A stretch of DNA of 64,000 nt from Flavobacterium sp. (GTDB lineage Bacteria; Bacteroidota; Bacteroidia; Flavobacteriales; Flavobacteriaceae): positions 124,001 to 188,000 of the forward strand of contig JACMLU010000018.1 of assembly GCA_014379405.1 (NCBI GenBank), in the 5' to 3' direction. The notes below the pieces were generated by a model, which saw only the letters and a program-made list of their open reading frames with translations, did no database searches and was not told the DNA's origin. This document shows positions 37,287 through 44,429 of this stretch, in pieces (position 1 is the stretch's first letter; every line of letters starts with the position of its first letter). Both the position numbers and the translations under genes were made by a program.

Positions 37287-39308
37287 TTACCAGCCAGGGT
37301 TTTGATAAAATTCAGGATATATACTTACATCCGCTCGTTTCAATGGAAGCCAGTAATGTTTATCAGAATAAATACGTTCCCAAACAACAGATTCCTTTAA
37401 ATTATTGATTTTATTGTTCTCCGGATTAACTTTGTCCAAGAAATTGTTGGTAGGATTAACATCATTGGTTTCTGGAACATCACGATCAAAAGTAATACCT
37501 GTTTTAAGAGTATAAGGAAACTTAGTCAATAGCAACCAGCGACGTAAATCATTAAATCTATGTCCTTCATAAGCTAATTCTACCGCACGCTCACGTCTCA
37601 CTTCCGACATAAACTTATCAGTAGACACTAAAAATTGCGCTTGAACTCCTGGCAAAGGATTACCATTAGGGAGTTTCACACGATCACGCACTTTGTTGAT
37701 AGCATAAACAGCATTTTGACCAAAGGTTGTTGCAGTAGCATTAATATTATTATGCCCCATAGCAATTGACTCTGCATACATCAAATAAACATCGGACAAA
37801 CGCATCCAAGGAATATGAATTTGGTGATTATTATATGCATTATCGTATCTATTTAATCCAAGCGGATTAAATTTCATCAACAAATATCCTGTATTACTAC
37901 CCGAAGAACGTACAGATCTATAATTTCCAACTCTAACACCATCATATAGATTTGCATAAGTATATTGCCTTGCTTCTGCAGTAGCAGTAGAATTAACCAT
38001 CTTTCTGGTATCAAAACCAAAATTAAGATAAAAACGCGGGTCTCTATTTTTCCAAGGATAGTTTATGTCATAATTGGAACCTTGATCACCAGGAACATCT
38101 GCTTTACTAGCACTATTAATAGGATAACCATTATTCATACCAAAATAATTTACATAATTGGCAGTAGGGTATTGTGACCAACTTCTACCTTGTAAAACAT
38201 TAGCACATAAATACTCCTTATCCATAGACTGACCTGTACCTCCATAATTAGGGCCTCTGAAAATTGCCTCAAGGTAAGTGACTCCATTAACTGTTGCAGA
38301 ACCTGGCATTCTACCGCTTTGTCCATTCGTACGATACACTTGTTCATATCCACTACCATTAGTTCCCCAAGGAATTAATTTATATTGACACGTACCATTT
38401 TCTGATGCGTTCAACAAAGTACCAAAAGCCTCTGCAGCTTTTTTGCAATATTCTGCATTATATTGCTCTCCTCCTCCTGAAGACTTATTCATTAGTGGAC
38501 TTCCAGCATACAAATAATTCTTGCCTAAATAAGCAATAGCCATCCATTTATTGATTCTAAGTTCGTTTTTACCTGAAGTATTTTGTCCGGCTGGAATAGC
38601 ATCCCAGTTTGATGGCAATAATTCATAAGCTTTTTGAAAATCTAGAGCAATCTTGTCAGCAGTTTGTTGATAAGTCAAACGAGGAAATCGCAATGGTTCA
38701 TCAGAAGCTAAAACATTATCAATGTAAGGCATTCCACCCCAATAGGAAATTAATTGCATGTGAAACCAAGCTCTAAAGAAGTACAATTGACCAGCAATTA
38801 TATCTTTCTCTTCTTGAGTAGCATCTACCATTTTATCAAGATTTGCAAGTCCTATGTTTGCTTTTCTAATACCATACCAGGAACCTCCCCATAAAGCCTT
38901 ATTTAGCTTAGCATTATTAGTACTTAAACCAGAAGGTACAGCAGGACTAGTATTATTAGCATCCAGGAAAGAACCTCCCGCTCCAAGTGCACCATTATTA
39001 GCAAACCAGCCTCTAAAGTTACCTAAATCAACATTCCAAACCCAAGCATTCTGGTTGGCTGCATTGGCCTGCCACATTTCCTCTTCTCCATTATTGAAGA
39101 AATTGTTATCATCACGATTACAAAAACTTGGAATACAATTGTATAATTCCTCGGTAAAACCTTGAAAATTGGTAAAGTTTTGGTAAGCCAAATCTGGATC
39201 AGTTGTGGCTCCTGATTTAATGTCCAAATAATCAGAACAAGAAGTAAAACTCCCTGTCACAAAAAAGAAAAGTCCAAAATATAGAATTATCTTATTATAA
39301 TTTTTCAT
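37287..39308 (-). CDS. xusB: SusD-like outer-membrane glycan-binding lipoprotein (first pair)
   Basis: 673 residues, longer than the second SusD. Lipobox FTSC (Cys24) followed by SDYLDIKSGATTDPD, a very common SusD start. Further SusD hallmarks: IAGQLYFFRAWFHMQLISYW, YAINKVRDRVKLPNG, SEVRRERAVELAYEGHRFND LRRW in outline, and a closing YPEFYQNPGW. It caps the SusC-like transporter encoded just upstream (11-base gap) and binds long xylan fragments in characterised homologues. Function here is inferred from family and synteny. Confidence 0.93.
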   Translation of the reverse strand: MKNYNKIILYFGLFFFVTGSFTSCSDYLDIKSGATTDPDLAYQNFTNFQGFTEELYNCIPSFCNRDDNNFFNNGEEEMWQANAANQNAWVWNVDLGNFRGWFANNGALGAGGSFLDANNTSPAVPSGLSTNNAKLNKALWGGSWYGIRKANIGLANLDKMVDATQEEKDIIAGQLYFFRAWFHMQLISYWGGMPYIDNVLASDEPLRFPRLTYQQTADKIALDFQKAYELLPSNWDAIPAGQNTSGKNELRINKWMAIAYLGKNYLYAGSPLMNKSSGGGEQYNAEYCKKAAEAFGTLLNASENGTCQYKLIPWGTNGSGYEQVYRTNGQSGRMPGSATVNGVTYLEAIFRGPNYGGTGQSMDKEYLCANVLQGRSWSQYPTANYVNYFGMNNGYPINSASKADVPGDQGSNYDINYPWKNRDPRFYLNFGFDTRKMVNSTATAEARQYTYANLYDGVRVGNYRSVRSSGSNTGYLLMKFNPLGLNRYDNAYNNHQIHIPWMRLSDVYLMYAESIAMGHNNINATATTFGQNAVYAINKVRDRVKLPNGNPLPGVQAQFLVSTDKFMSEVRRERAVELAYEGHRFNDLRRWLLLTKFPYTLKTGITFDRDVPETNDVNPTNNFLDKVNPENNKINNLKESVVWERIYSDKHYWLPLKRADVSIYPEFYQNPGW

Positions 39309-39319
39309 CTTATAGTATT

Positions 39320-42300
39320 TTATAATGTTAATCTAAAACCTAAACTGATACGACTTACCGATGGATAAGCAGTATTTCCATTCACTTCTCTATCATCTGG
39401 TGTACGTGTCCATAACCAAAGATTGTTTCCATTTGCATAGATTCGCAATGACTCAAATCCAATACGTTTAACCTGTTCTGAAGTAAAGGTATAAGCTATT
39501 TCCGCATTTTTCAAACGAATATAGGATCCGTCATACAAATAACGAGTACCTAGATTATTTCCATTTAAGGTACTATATACCCTTGGCGTTGGAGAATCTG
39601 CATTCGTATTGTCTTTAGACCAATAAGTACCTTCATCATAAACCGTATTAAAATAAGATTGACCAAAACTCTGTGTTTCGATATAACGAGAAACATTACT
39701 CACCCCGTAGAATTGAACCATGGCACTAAAACCTTTCCAATCTACACCAAGGCTTGCATTGTATGTGTTTTGAGGATTTGATGGATAGCCATATCTCACT
39801 CTATCTCCATTGTTGTCAATCACACCATCACTGTTAAAATCCATTATTCTATAATTACCCGGAATTTTTGTATCATTATTATCAAATGCCGTACTACCAT
39901 ACAACTCATCCCAAGTATTATAAAAGCCTTGATCCAGCATTGAAGTGGATTGTCTGTTTGGATAACCCACTCTTTTTACATATTCAGGAAGCAGTGCTGG
40001 ATCATCCCTATCTTTTACTTCATCCTTTGCTTGTGTAAAACTTACATCAGACCACAAACGAAGGTCGTTGGTAAGTCTTTGACTGTAATGCAATTCAAAC
40101 TCAAAACCTTTAACTTCTACAACACCCTGATTAACAACTGGTGGAGCAAATCCAAAATAAGATGGTACTGCTCTTTGGGTTCCGTTCAAAATGATATTTG
40201 TTCTGTAATCCTTAAAGACATCAACACTTCCTGATAATACTTTGTTAAACAATGAAAAGTCTAAACCTAAATTCTGTTTAGTTACTTTTTCCCAAGCTAT
40301 GGAAGGATTTCCTATGGAAGTTTGTGTAATCCATCCGTAAGCATTACTAACCTCGCCTTGATTCCCTTGAGTCAACAAAGGACGTGTAATACTACTACCA
40401 TATACATCTTCATACAACCAGCGACCGTTAAAACCGTCATCCCCAACCTGACCGTAAGAGTATCTCAATTTTAGCGTATTAAGAAAAGTAAGTTTTTTCA
40501 TAAATTTCTCTTCTGTAATCATCCACCCTAAAGCCCCTGAAGAGAAAAAACCAAAACGATTATCAGGTGCAAATTTTTCAGTACCGTTGTAAGCTCCATT
40601 ATAATCTAAAAAATACTTCTTGTTGTAACCATAAGTAGCACGAAAAACCCAATCTTCACGATAAGACGGAATATTAGCACCGGTAGCTGTTTCCTGGCGT
40701 TGGAAATTCCCCATTCCAGTTACATTATGTACTCCAAAATCCCGAACATAATTTATTTGTGCTTGATAATTCAAATTACGGTAAGTAGCACCATCATTCA
40801 TTGTACCTCCTCTTGTAGACCAGTTTAATGGTTCGTAAAAATCAAAATTTGTTGTTCCATCAGGTGTACTCGCAAAGGTAGCTATCCCAGTAACAGGATC
40901 AATATATTTGCTCTGAATTAAATAGTTATCATTATTAATTCCTCTCTGTTCTTCAAGAAAAGTATTATCCAAAGAAAAAGTTACATTAGCCGAAAGTCCT
41001 TTAAGAATCTTTCCTAAATCTTGTCTAAGATTAAAGTCGGTTGCGATACGAGTAGTTGTTTTAGACTCATCTCCACCAATGGCTAAATTCAATGCTGAGT
41101 TAGCTGCTTGAACCGAATTTTGAGGGTAATATCCCCAAGATCCATCTGAATATTTGGGCATATATATATCTGGTGGGGTGCTGTAAGCTCCTGCCCACAT
41201 ATACCCCTCACTAATTACCCTCCATGGTGCTTTTTTCAACCCATAAGATCCTGAAAGATTCACTTTAAATACTGTTGATTTTGTCAACTGAAAATCTAAA
41301 TTAGCCCTAGAATTTATTCTATTATAGCTATAACCCGATTCAAAACCTTGACCGCTAGGTGGCACTTTAACAAGATCTCCTTCGTTAGCATAATCTACTG
41401 CGGCATAATATTTTACTCTATCTGTTCCACCTGATATGTTAACGTTGGCAGTATGAGACATAGCAGTATCTTTAAATAAATAATCTTGCCAATCAATATT
41501 AGGATATCTTTCTCTTTGTTCTTGAGTAGTTTGATTTCGATAATTATCAATAAACGATTGAGGCCTCATGTAAGTCCAAGAAACTGGTTGCTGATTTAAC
41601 TCATACTCAATTACTTTATTTTTAATCATTAGCGCATCATATGCATCATATTTACCTGGAAGCTTTGAAACTGCTTTCATTATTGCACTATAACCAAAAT
41701 CAATTTTTGCTTTTCCAACTACTCCTCTTTTTGTTGTAATAAGAATTACTCCATTAGCTCCTCTAACCCCATATACAGCAGTAGCAGAGGCGTCTTTCAA
41801 CACAGAAACAGTCTCAACTGAGGTAATGTCAACACTATTGATGGCACGTTCGATACCATCAACAAGGACAAGAGGCTGAGAATTGTTCCAAGAACTAACT
41901 CCTCTAATAATGATCTCAGGATCTTCTTCACCTGGCTTTCCTGTAGTTGTCAGGGTTGTTACACCAGGAAGATTTCCTGTAAGTGCTGCACCTAAACTAG
42001 TAACCCCTCCTGTACGTTGTAAAACTTTACCCGAAACTTGAGAAATTGACCCAACAACACTTTCTTTCTTTTGTTGACCAAAACCAACAATAATAACCTC
42101 TTGTAAAGTTGTTTGATCTGAAGACATAACAATATTGACTTCAGTCTGACCATCAATTTTCTTCTCGATAGTTTTCATACCAACACTAGAAAAAATCAAT
42201 ATTGCATTAGATGAAGGTAGTGTAATTTTATAGTCTCCATTAATATCGGATACTACGCCAATTTTAGGATTACCCTTGACTGTCACATTAACACCAGGAA

Positions 42301-42493
42301 CTGGCATTTTATCATCTGATGAAGTAATTTTTCCTGTAACAACTATTTGTTGATTCTGTTGCTTAATTTTAGTGGGAGAAGAAGACAAAGTGGGTTTCCC
42401 CTCTCTTGCCAACAACACACTAGAAAACATAAACAAAACTCCTAATACCACGAAATTCATTTTGCGTGGAATTTTAATTAATTGTATTTTCAT
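39320..42493 (-). CDS. xusA: SusC-like TonB-dependent transporter (first pair)
   Basis: 1057 residues. The first Met is followed by MKIQLIKIPRKM; a start at Met12 (42460) would give a more standard signal peptide (MNFVVLGVLFMFSSVLLA), and both are possible. Carboxypeptidase-regulatory-like domain at about 48-130 (VVTGKITSSDDKMPVPGVNV), classical TonB-box-like LQEVIIVGFGQQKKESVVG, plug with VSVLKDASATAVYGVRGANG and VILITTKRG, then the barrel ending RISLGFRLTL. It is the first gene of the five-gene xus operon and imports xylan-derived oligosaccharides. The best candidate promoter is about 680 bases upstream (43212-43175), so the mRNA leader would be unusually long. Confidence 0.93.
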   Translation of the reverse strand: MKIQLIKIPRKMNFVVLGVLFMFSSVLLAREGKPTLSSSPTKIKQQNQQIVVTGKITSSDDKMPVPGVNVTVKGNPKIGVVSDINGDYKITLPSSNAILIFSSVGMKTIEKKIDGQTEVNIVMSSDQTTLQEVIIVGFGQQKKESVVGSISQVSGKVLQRTGGVTSLGAALTGNLPGVTTLTTTGKPGEEDPEIIIRGVSSWNNSQPLVLVDGIERAINSVDITSVETVSVLKDASATAVYGVRGANGVILITTKRGVVGKAKIDFGYSAIMKAVSKLPGKYDAYDALMIKNKVIEYELNQQPVSWTYMRPQSFIDNYRNQTTQEQRERYPNIDWQDYLFKDTAMSHTANVNISGGTDRVKYYAAVDYANEGDLVKVPPSGQGFESGYSYNRINSRANLDFQLTKSTVFKVNLSGSYGLKKAPWRVISEGYMWAGAYSTPPDIYMPKYSDGSWGYYPQNSVQAANSALNLAIGGDESKTTTRIATDFNLRQDLGKILKGLSANVTFSLDNTFLEEQRGINNDNYLIQSKYIDPVTGIATFASTPDGTTNFDFYEPLNWSTRGGTMNDGATYRNLNYQAQINYVRDFGVHNVTGMGNFQRQETATGANIPSYREDWVFRATYGYNKKYFLDYNGAYNGTEKFAPDNRFGFFSSGALGWMITEEKFMKKLTFLNTLKLRYSYGQVGDDGFNGRWLYEDVYGSSITRPLLTQGNQGEVSNAYGWITQTSIGNPSIAWEKVTKQNLGLDFSLFNKVLSGSVDVFKDYRTNIILNGTQRAVPSYFGFAPPVVNQGVVEVKGFEFELHYSQRLTNDLRLWSDVSFTQAKDEVKDRDDPALLPEYVKRVGYPNRQSTSMLDQGFYNTWDELYGSTAFDNNDTKIPGNYRIMDFNSDGVIDNNGDRVRYGYPSNPQNTYNASLGVDWKGFSAMVQFYGVSNVSRYIETQSFGQSYFNTVYDEGTYWSKDNTNADSPTPRVYSTLNGNNLGTRYLYDGSYIRLKNAEIAYTFTSEQVKRIGFESLRIYANGNNLWLWTRTPDDREVNGNTAYPSVSRISLGFRLTL

Positions 42494-42780
42494 ATTAATA
42501 TTTTGACATTTTTTAATTTATTAAAATTAGAACTTAACTTAAATGTCATATAACTGCCATCCTTTAGATTATACTACTGTATTCAATGATTGATGTAGTT
42601 TAAACCAATTTTGTGCAATCTAGATCTCCTTCTGTTTTAAACTTTTATTAAAAATTATATGCAAAGTAATTTTGCACTCTAAAATTCAGATAAGACTTTC
42701 TAATATTGTAGCAAATTGAATTATATGACTTAGTTGATAAAATTTACACCCTTCCTGCTTTACAAATCAAATGAATAAGC

Positions 42781-42798
42781 TCCATTTGACCAAATGGA
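42781..42798. repeat. Perfect 8+2+8 palindrome in the xusA leader
   Basis: TCCATTTGACCAAATGGA: both 8-base arms match perfectly around AC. Sixteen bases further is a 7-bp hairpin (TTCTCTT, 7-base loop, AAGAGAA). It could be a second regulator's operator or a leader RNA element; unlike the CAACCGATTG sites it does not recur. Confidence 0.5.
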
Positions 42799-42942
42799 TC
42801 CTGTTTATATAATTTCTCTTGACGGATAAGAGAACAGAATTATTTATCCATATGCAATTCAACAAAATCTTGCAAAACAAACCAAACAATTGAGAATGCT
42901 TTAAAAAGGTGTTTTTTAGTTTTTTTTATTTCATAGGCTTAA

Positions 42943-42973
42943 TTGGTTAGTTATTTGGTTGGTTAGTTATTTT
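42943..42973. repeat. Direct repeat TTGGTTAGTTATTT x2
   Basis: Two copies of TTGGTTAGTTATTT at 42943-42956 and 42959-42972, offset by 16 bases. On the transcribed strand they read AAATAACTAACCAA, an unstructured, A/C-rich leader motif. Confidence 0.55.
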
Positions 42974-43174
42974 TTTAGTTTGAACTATTCGAAATCGATA
43001 TAGGTACAATATGAATTTTTAAGAACGAAACAAGATTTTGTATTACTTTAAAATCTTTGTCATATGGAATCAGTCAGAAACTTTTATTTAATTTACTTGA
43101 ATTCCTATCAAATATTAGTTATACTTAAAGTTCTATTTAGTCCTTCTTTTTCCTGATTAATGAATCTTAAAAAA

Positions 43175-43215
43175 GCAAATGTAATTTTTTTTTCGAATAA
43201 AACAACCGATTGTGT
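43175..43215 (-). promoter_or_regulatory. Candidate xus operon promoter with LacI-type operator over the -33 box
   Basis: The operator core occupies 43203-43212 (16-base site AAACAACCGATTGTGT at 43200-43215). On the minus strand its TTG (43205-43203) is followed after exactly 19 bases by TACATTTGC (43183-43175), a perfect TAnnTTTGC. This is the same geometry as the GH30 and 43491 promoters, but with the asymmetric core in the opposite orientation. Confidence 0.7.
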
Positions 43216-43490
43216 AAAATTTTCGTGTAATTTTTACACTTATAATATTTTTATCTGTTATTTTTTTGTCATTATTGTAAAAATAAAAGAAAAGCAAAAA
43301 GGCCTTTTCAGTGAAATTTTACAAATTGGAGAACCCAAATCATACAACAAATAATTAACAACTATTACTATTATTGAAATAAACGATTTTCCTTGTCAAT
43401 TGAATCTGTATTAAAAATCCTCTTCCAGAGTTAACTCCCTCCAAAAAAATTTCTTTTTTTAGTTTTTCAAAAATAATAAAAAAAATAAAT

Positions 43491-43540
43491 ACACAACCGA
43501 TTGTGTGTATTATTTTTTTTAATATATTTGCTTTGTTGAA
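43491..43540 (+). promoter_or_regulatory. Promoter with LacI-type operator for the right-hand enzyme operon
   Basis: ACACAACCGATTGTGT (43491-43506) is the most symmetrical operator in the window. Its TTG (43501-43503) acts as -33, and after 19 bases comes TATATTTGC (43523-43531). Bases 43515-43540 are identical to the GH30 promoter (31055-31030, minus strand). It points at the relic gene and, beyond it, the GH95 operon. Confidence 0.85.
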
Positions 43541-43638
43541 ATTTATATGTTATAATTTAAATTCTATATAAAAAAAGAACCTAATTATTACATATAATTA
43601 AATTATAAATTAATCAGAAGTTTTAATATAATTTATTT

Positions 43639-43767
43639 ATGACTAACTTTTTGTTCAATACAAAGAGAATAAGAATATTAAATTTATAGGTTTTTCTATT
43701 CTTTTTATTTTTGTTTCCATCAGGGGTATATGCCCAAATATTGGCTTCTGAAATTATTACTATTTAA
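43639..43767 (+). pseudogene. Disrupted 5' end of a secreted-protein gene
   Basis: ATG at 43639 begins MTNFLFNTKRIRILNL, then an in-frame TAG (43687-43689), then VFLFFLFLFPSGVYAQ, a textbook hydrophobic core and A-x-A-like signal peptidase site, then ILASEIITI and TAA at 43765-43767. Joined across the stop this is a normal Bacteroidota signal peptide. It follows the operator-promoter at the usual distance of about 100 bases. Together with the GH115 C-terminal relic at 44187-44283 it may be the head of the same deleted gene; that link is inference. Confidence 0.6.
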
Positions 43768-43793
43768 ACTGTCCAATTTCTGGAGCCAATATT
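43737..43793 (+). other. Stem-loop in relic region
   Basis: AATATTGGCT (43737-43746) and AGCCAATATT (43784-43793) are perfect inverted repeats, extended by a G-U and a C-G pair, with a loop of about 33 bases. Sequence after it is CTTTTAAAAGG. It could be RNA structure in the GH95 leader or debris of gene decay. Confidence 0.5.
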
Positions 43794-43825
43794 CTTTTAA
43801 AAGGAATAAAACGGAATACCAACAA

Positions 43826-43850
43826 ATAGTGATGAAAAACACATCACTAT
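43826..43850 (+). other. Strong 9-bp hairpin
   Basis: ATAGTGATG (43826-43834) and CATCACTAT (43842-43850) pair perfectly around a 7-base A-rich loop. No T-run follows, so this is not a typical terminator. Confidence 0.55.
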
Positions 43851-43990
43851 CAATGCAATGCAGTGTCAGATTATAGCTTTGTAGATAATAAACCCTGAAA
43901 ATTGAAATAAAAAATAAAATACAAATTTTAAGTATGCACTTAAATCTAAACCTTTTAAACACGATAATATGAATTAGTAGTTAGTTTTTT

Positions 43991-44033
43991 ATGCCAAAAA
44001 GTCGAGAGCTGGTTACCCTCTTCTTTTTGGTAT
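43991..44033 (+). terminator. Terminator-like hairpin inside the GH95 leader
   Basis: CCAAAAAG (43994-44001) pairs with CTTTTTGG (44023-44030), extended outward by three more pairs (43991-43993 with 44031-44033) and inward by GAG/CTC. It is followed by TAATTTTTTTGGG. Placed between the 43491 promoter and GH95, it could act as an attenuator or be left from a vanished gene. Confidence 0.6.
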
Positions 44034-44186
44034 AATTTTTTTGGGTAATGTTAATAAACCAAATGCTTTTAACAAATAAAATTAGTTATGATTGAGTCTC
44101 CTCCTCTTTTTTAATTTTTAAATCTGGGATTCTTATTCTAAAATAATTCAATACCTTATACTGCCCTCATAAACATAAAAACTATT

Positions 44187-44283
44187 AATAGCTCAGGAGT
44201 GTAATCCAAAAATAATTATCGATACTGGCGGTTTAAAACCAAGTTATCTAGGGCCTAAAGAGAGTTATTTCAAAGAACAATAA
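44187..44283 (+). pseudogene. C-terminal relic of a GH115 alpha-glucuronidase gene
   Basis: 44212-44283 translates as [20 protein letters not shown] then KEQ and stop (TAA 44281-44283). The intact GH115 at 25314-27875 ends with ILINTGGLKPSYLGAPES in the same place, near the protein end. Further upstream the match continues only if single bases are restored: NSSGV (44187-44201), then VIQK in another frame, then IIID after the A-run at 44208-44212. Small deletions and the absence of any upstream frame show a decayed gene. It ends 147 bases before the GH95 start. The codon-level differences from the intact copy argue for an old paralogue or orthologue, not a recent copy. Confidence 0.8.
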
Positions 44284-44429
44284 AGCACTATTTTTTTAAA
44301 TTTATGGACGTAAACACGTTTTACGACATGAATTTTTTTTCAAAAATTTTTAAGTGTATATTCAACACATATTTTTTACAGCTAAAACATTTGCAACACA
44401 TAATTAATGATCAAAATCAGTTGTTTACT

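Larger units (their letters stand above)
42494..43174 (-). other. Long untranslated leader region of the xus operon
   Basis: About 680 bases between the candidate promoter (-7 box ending at 43175) and the xusA ATG at 42493, without a credible gene in either strand. It contains the perfect inverted repeats TCCATTTG/CAAATGGA (42781-42798), TTCTCTT/AAGAGAA (42814-42834) and TGCAAA/TTTGCA (42660-42676), plus a 16-base direct repeat (42943-42973). A nearer promoter without an operator cannot be excluded. Confidence 0.5.

Noticed and set aside
43297..43308. AAAAGGCCTTTT palindrome between the divergent promoters
   Set aside because: A simple short self-complementary sequence, not repeated elsewhere and not placed relative to a promoter.
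43160..43354. Open frame of 64 codons between the two divergent promoters
   Set aside because: It contains the operator of the xus promoter, is full of low-complexity Phe/Ile/Lys codons and has no recognisable domain.
43720..43962. Minus-strand frame of 80 codons opposite the relic region
   Set aside because: It runs antisense to the broken signal-peptide gene and overlaps hairpins; composition is that of random AT-rich DNA.
44304..44429. Possible 42-residue N-terminal extension of GH95
   Set aside because: A canonical signal peptide begins at the internal ATG 44430, and the extension is AT-rich leader-like sequence just after the GH115 relic.
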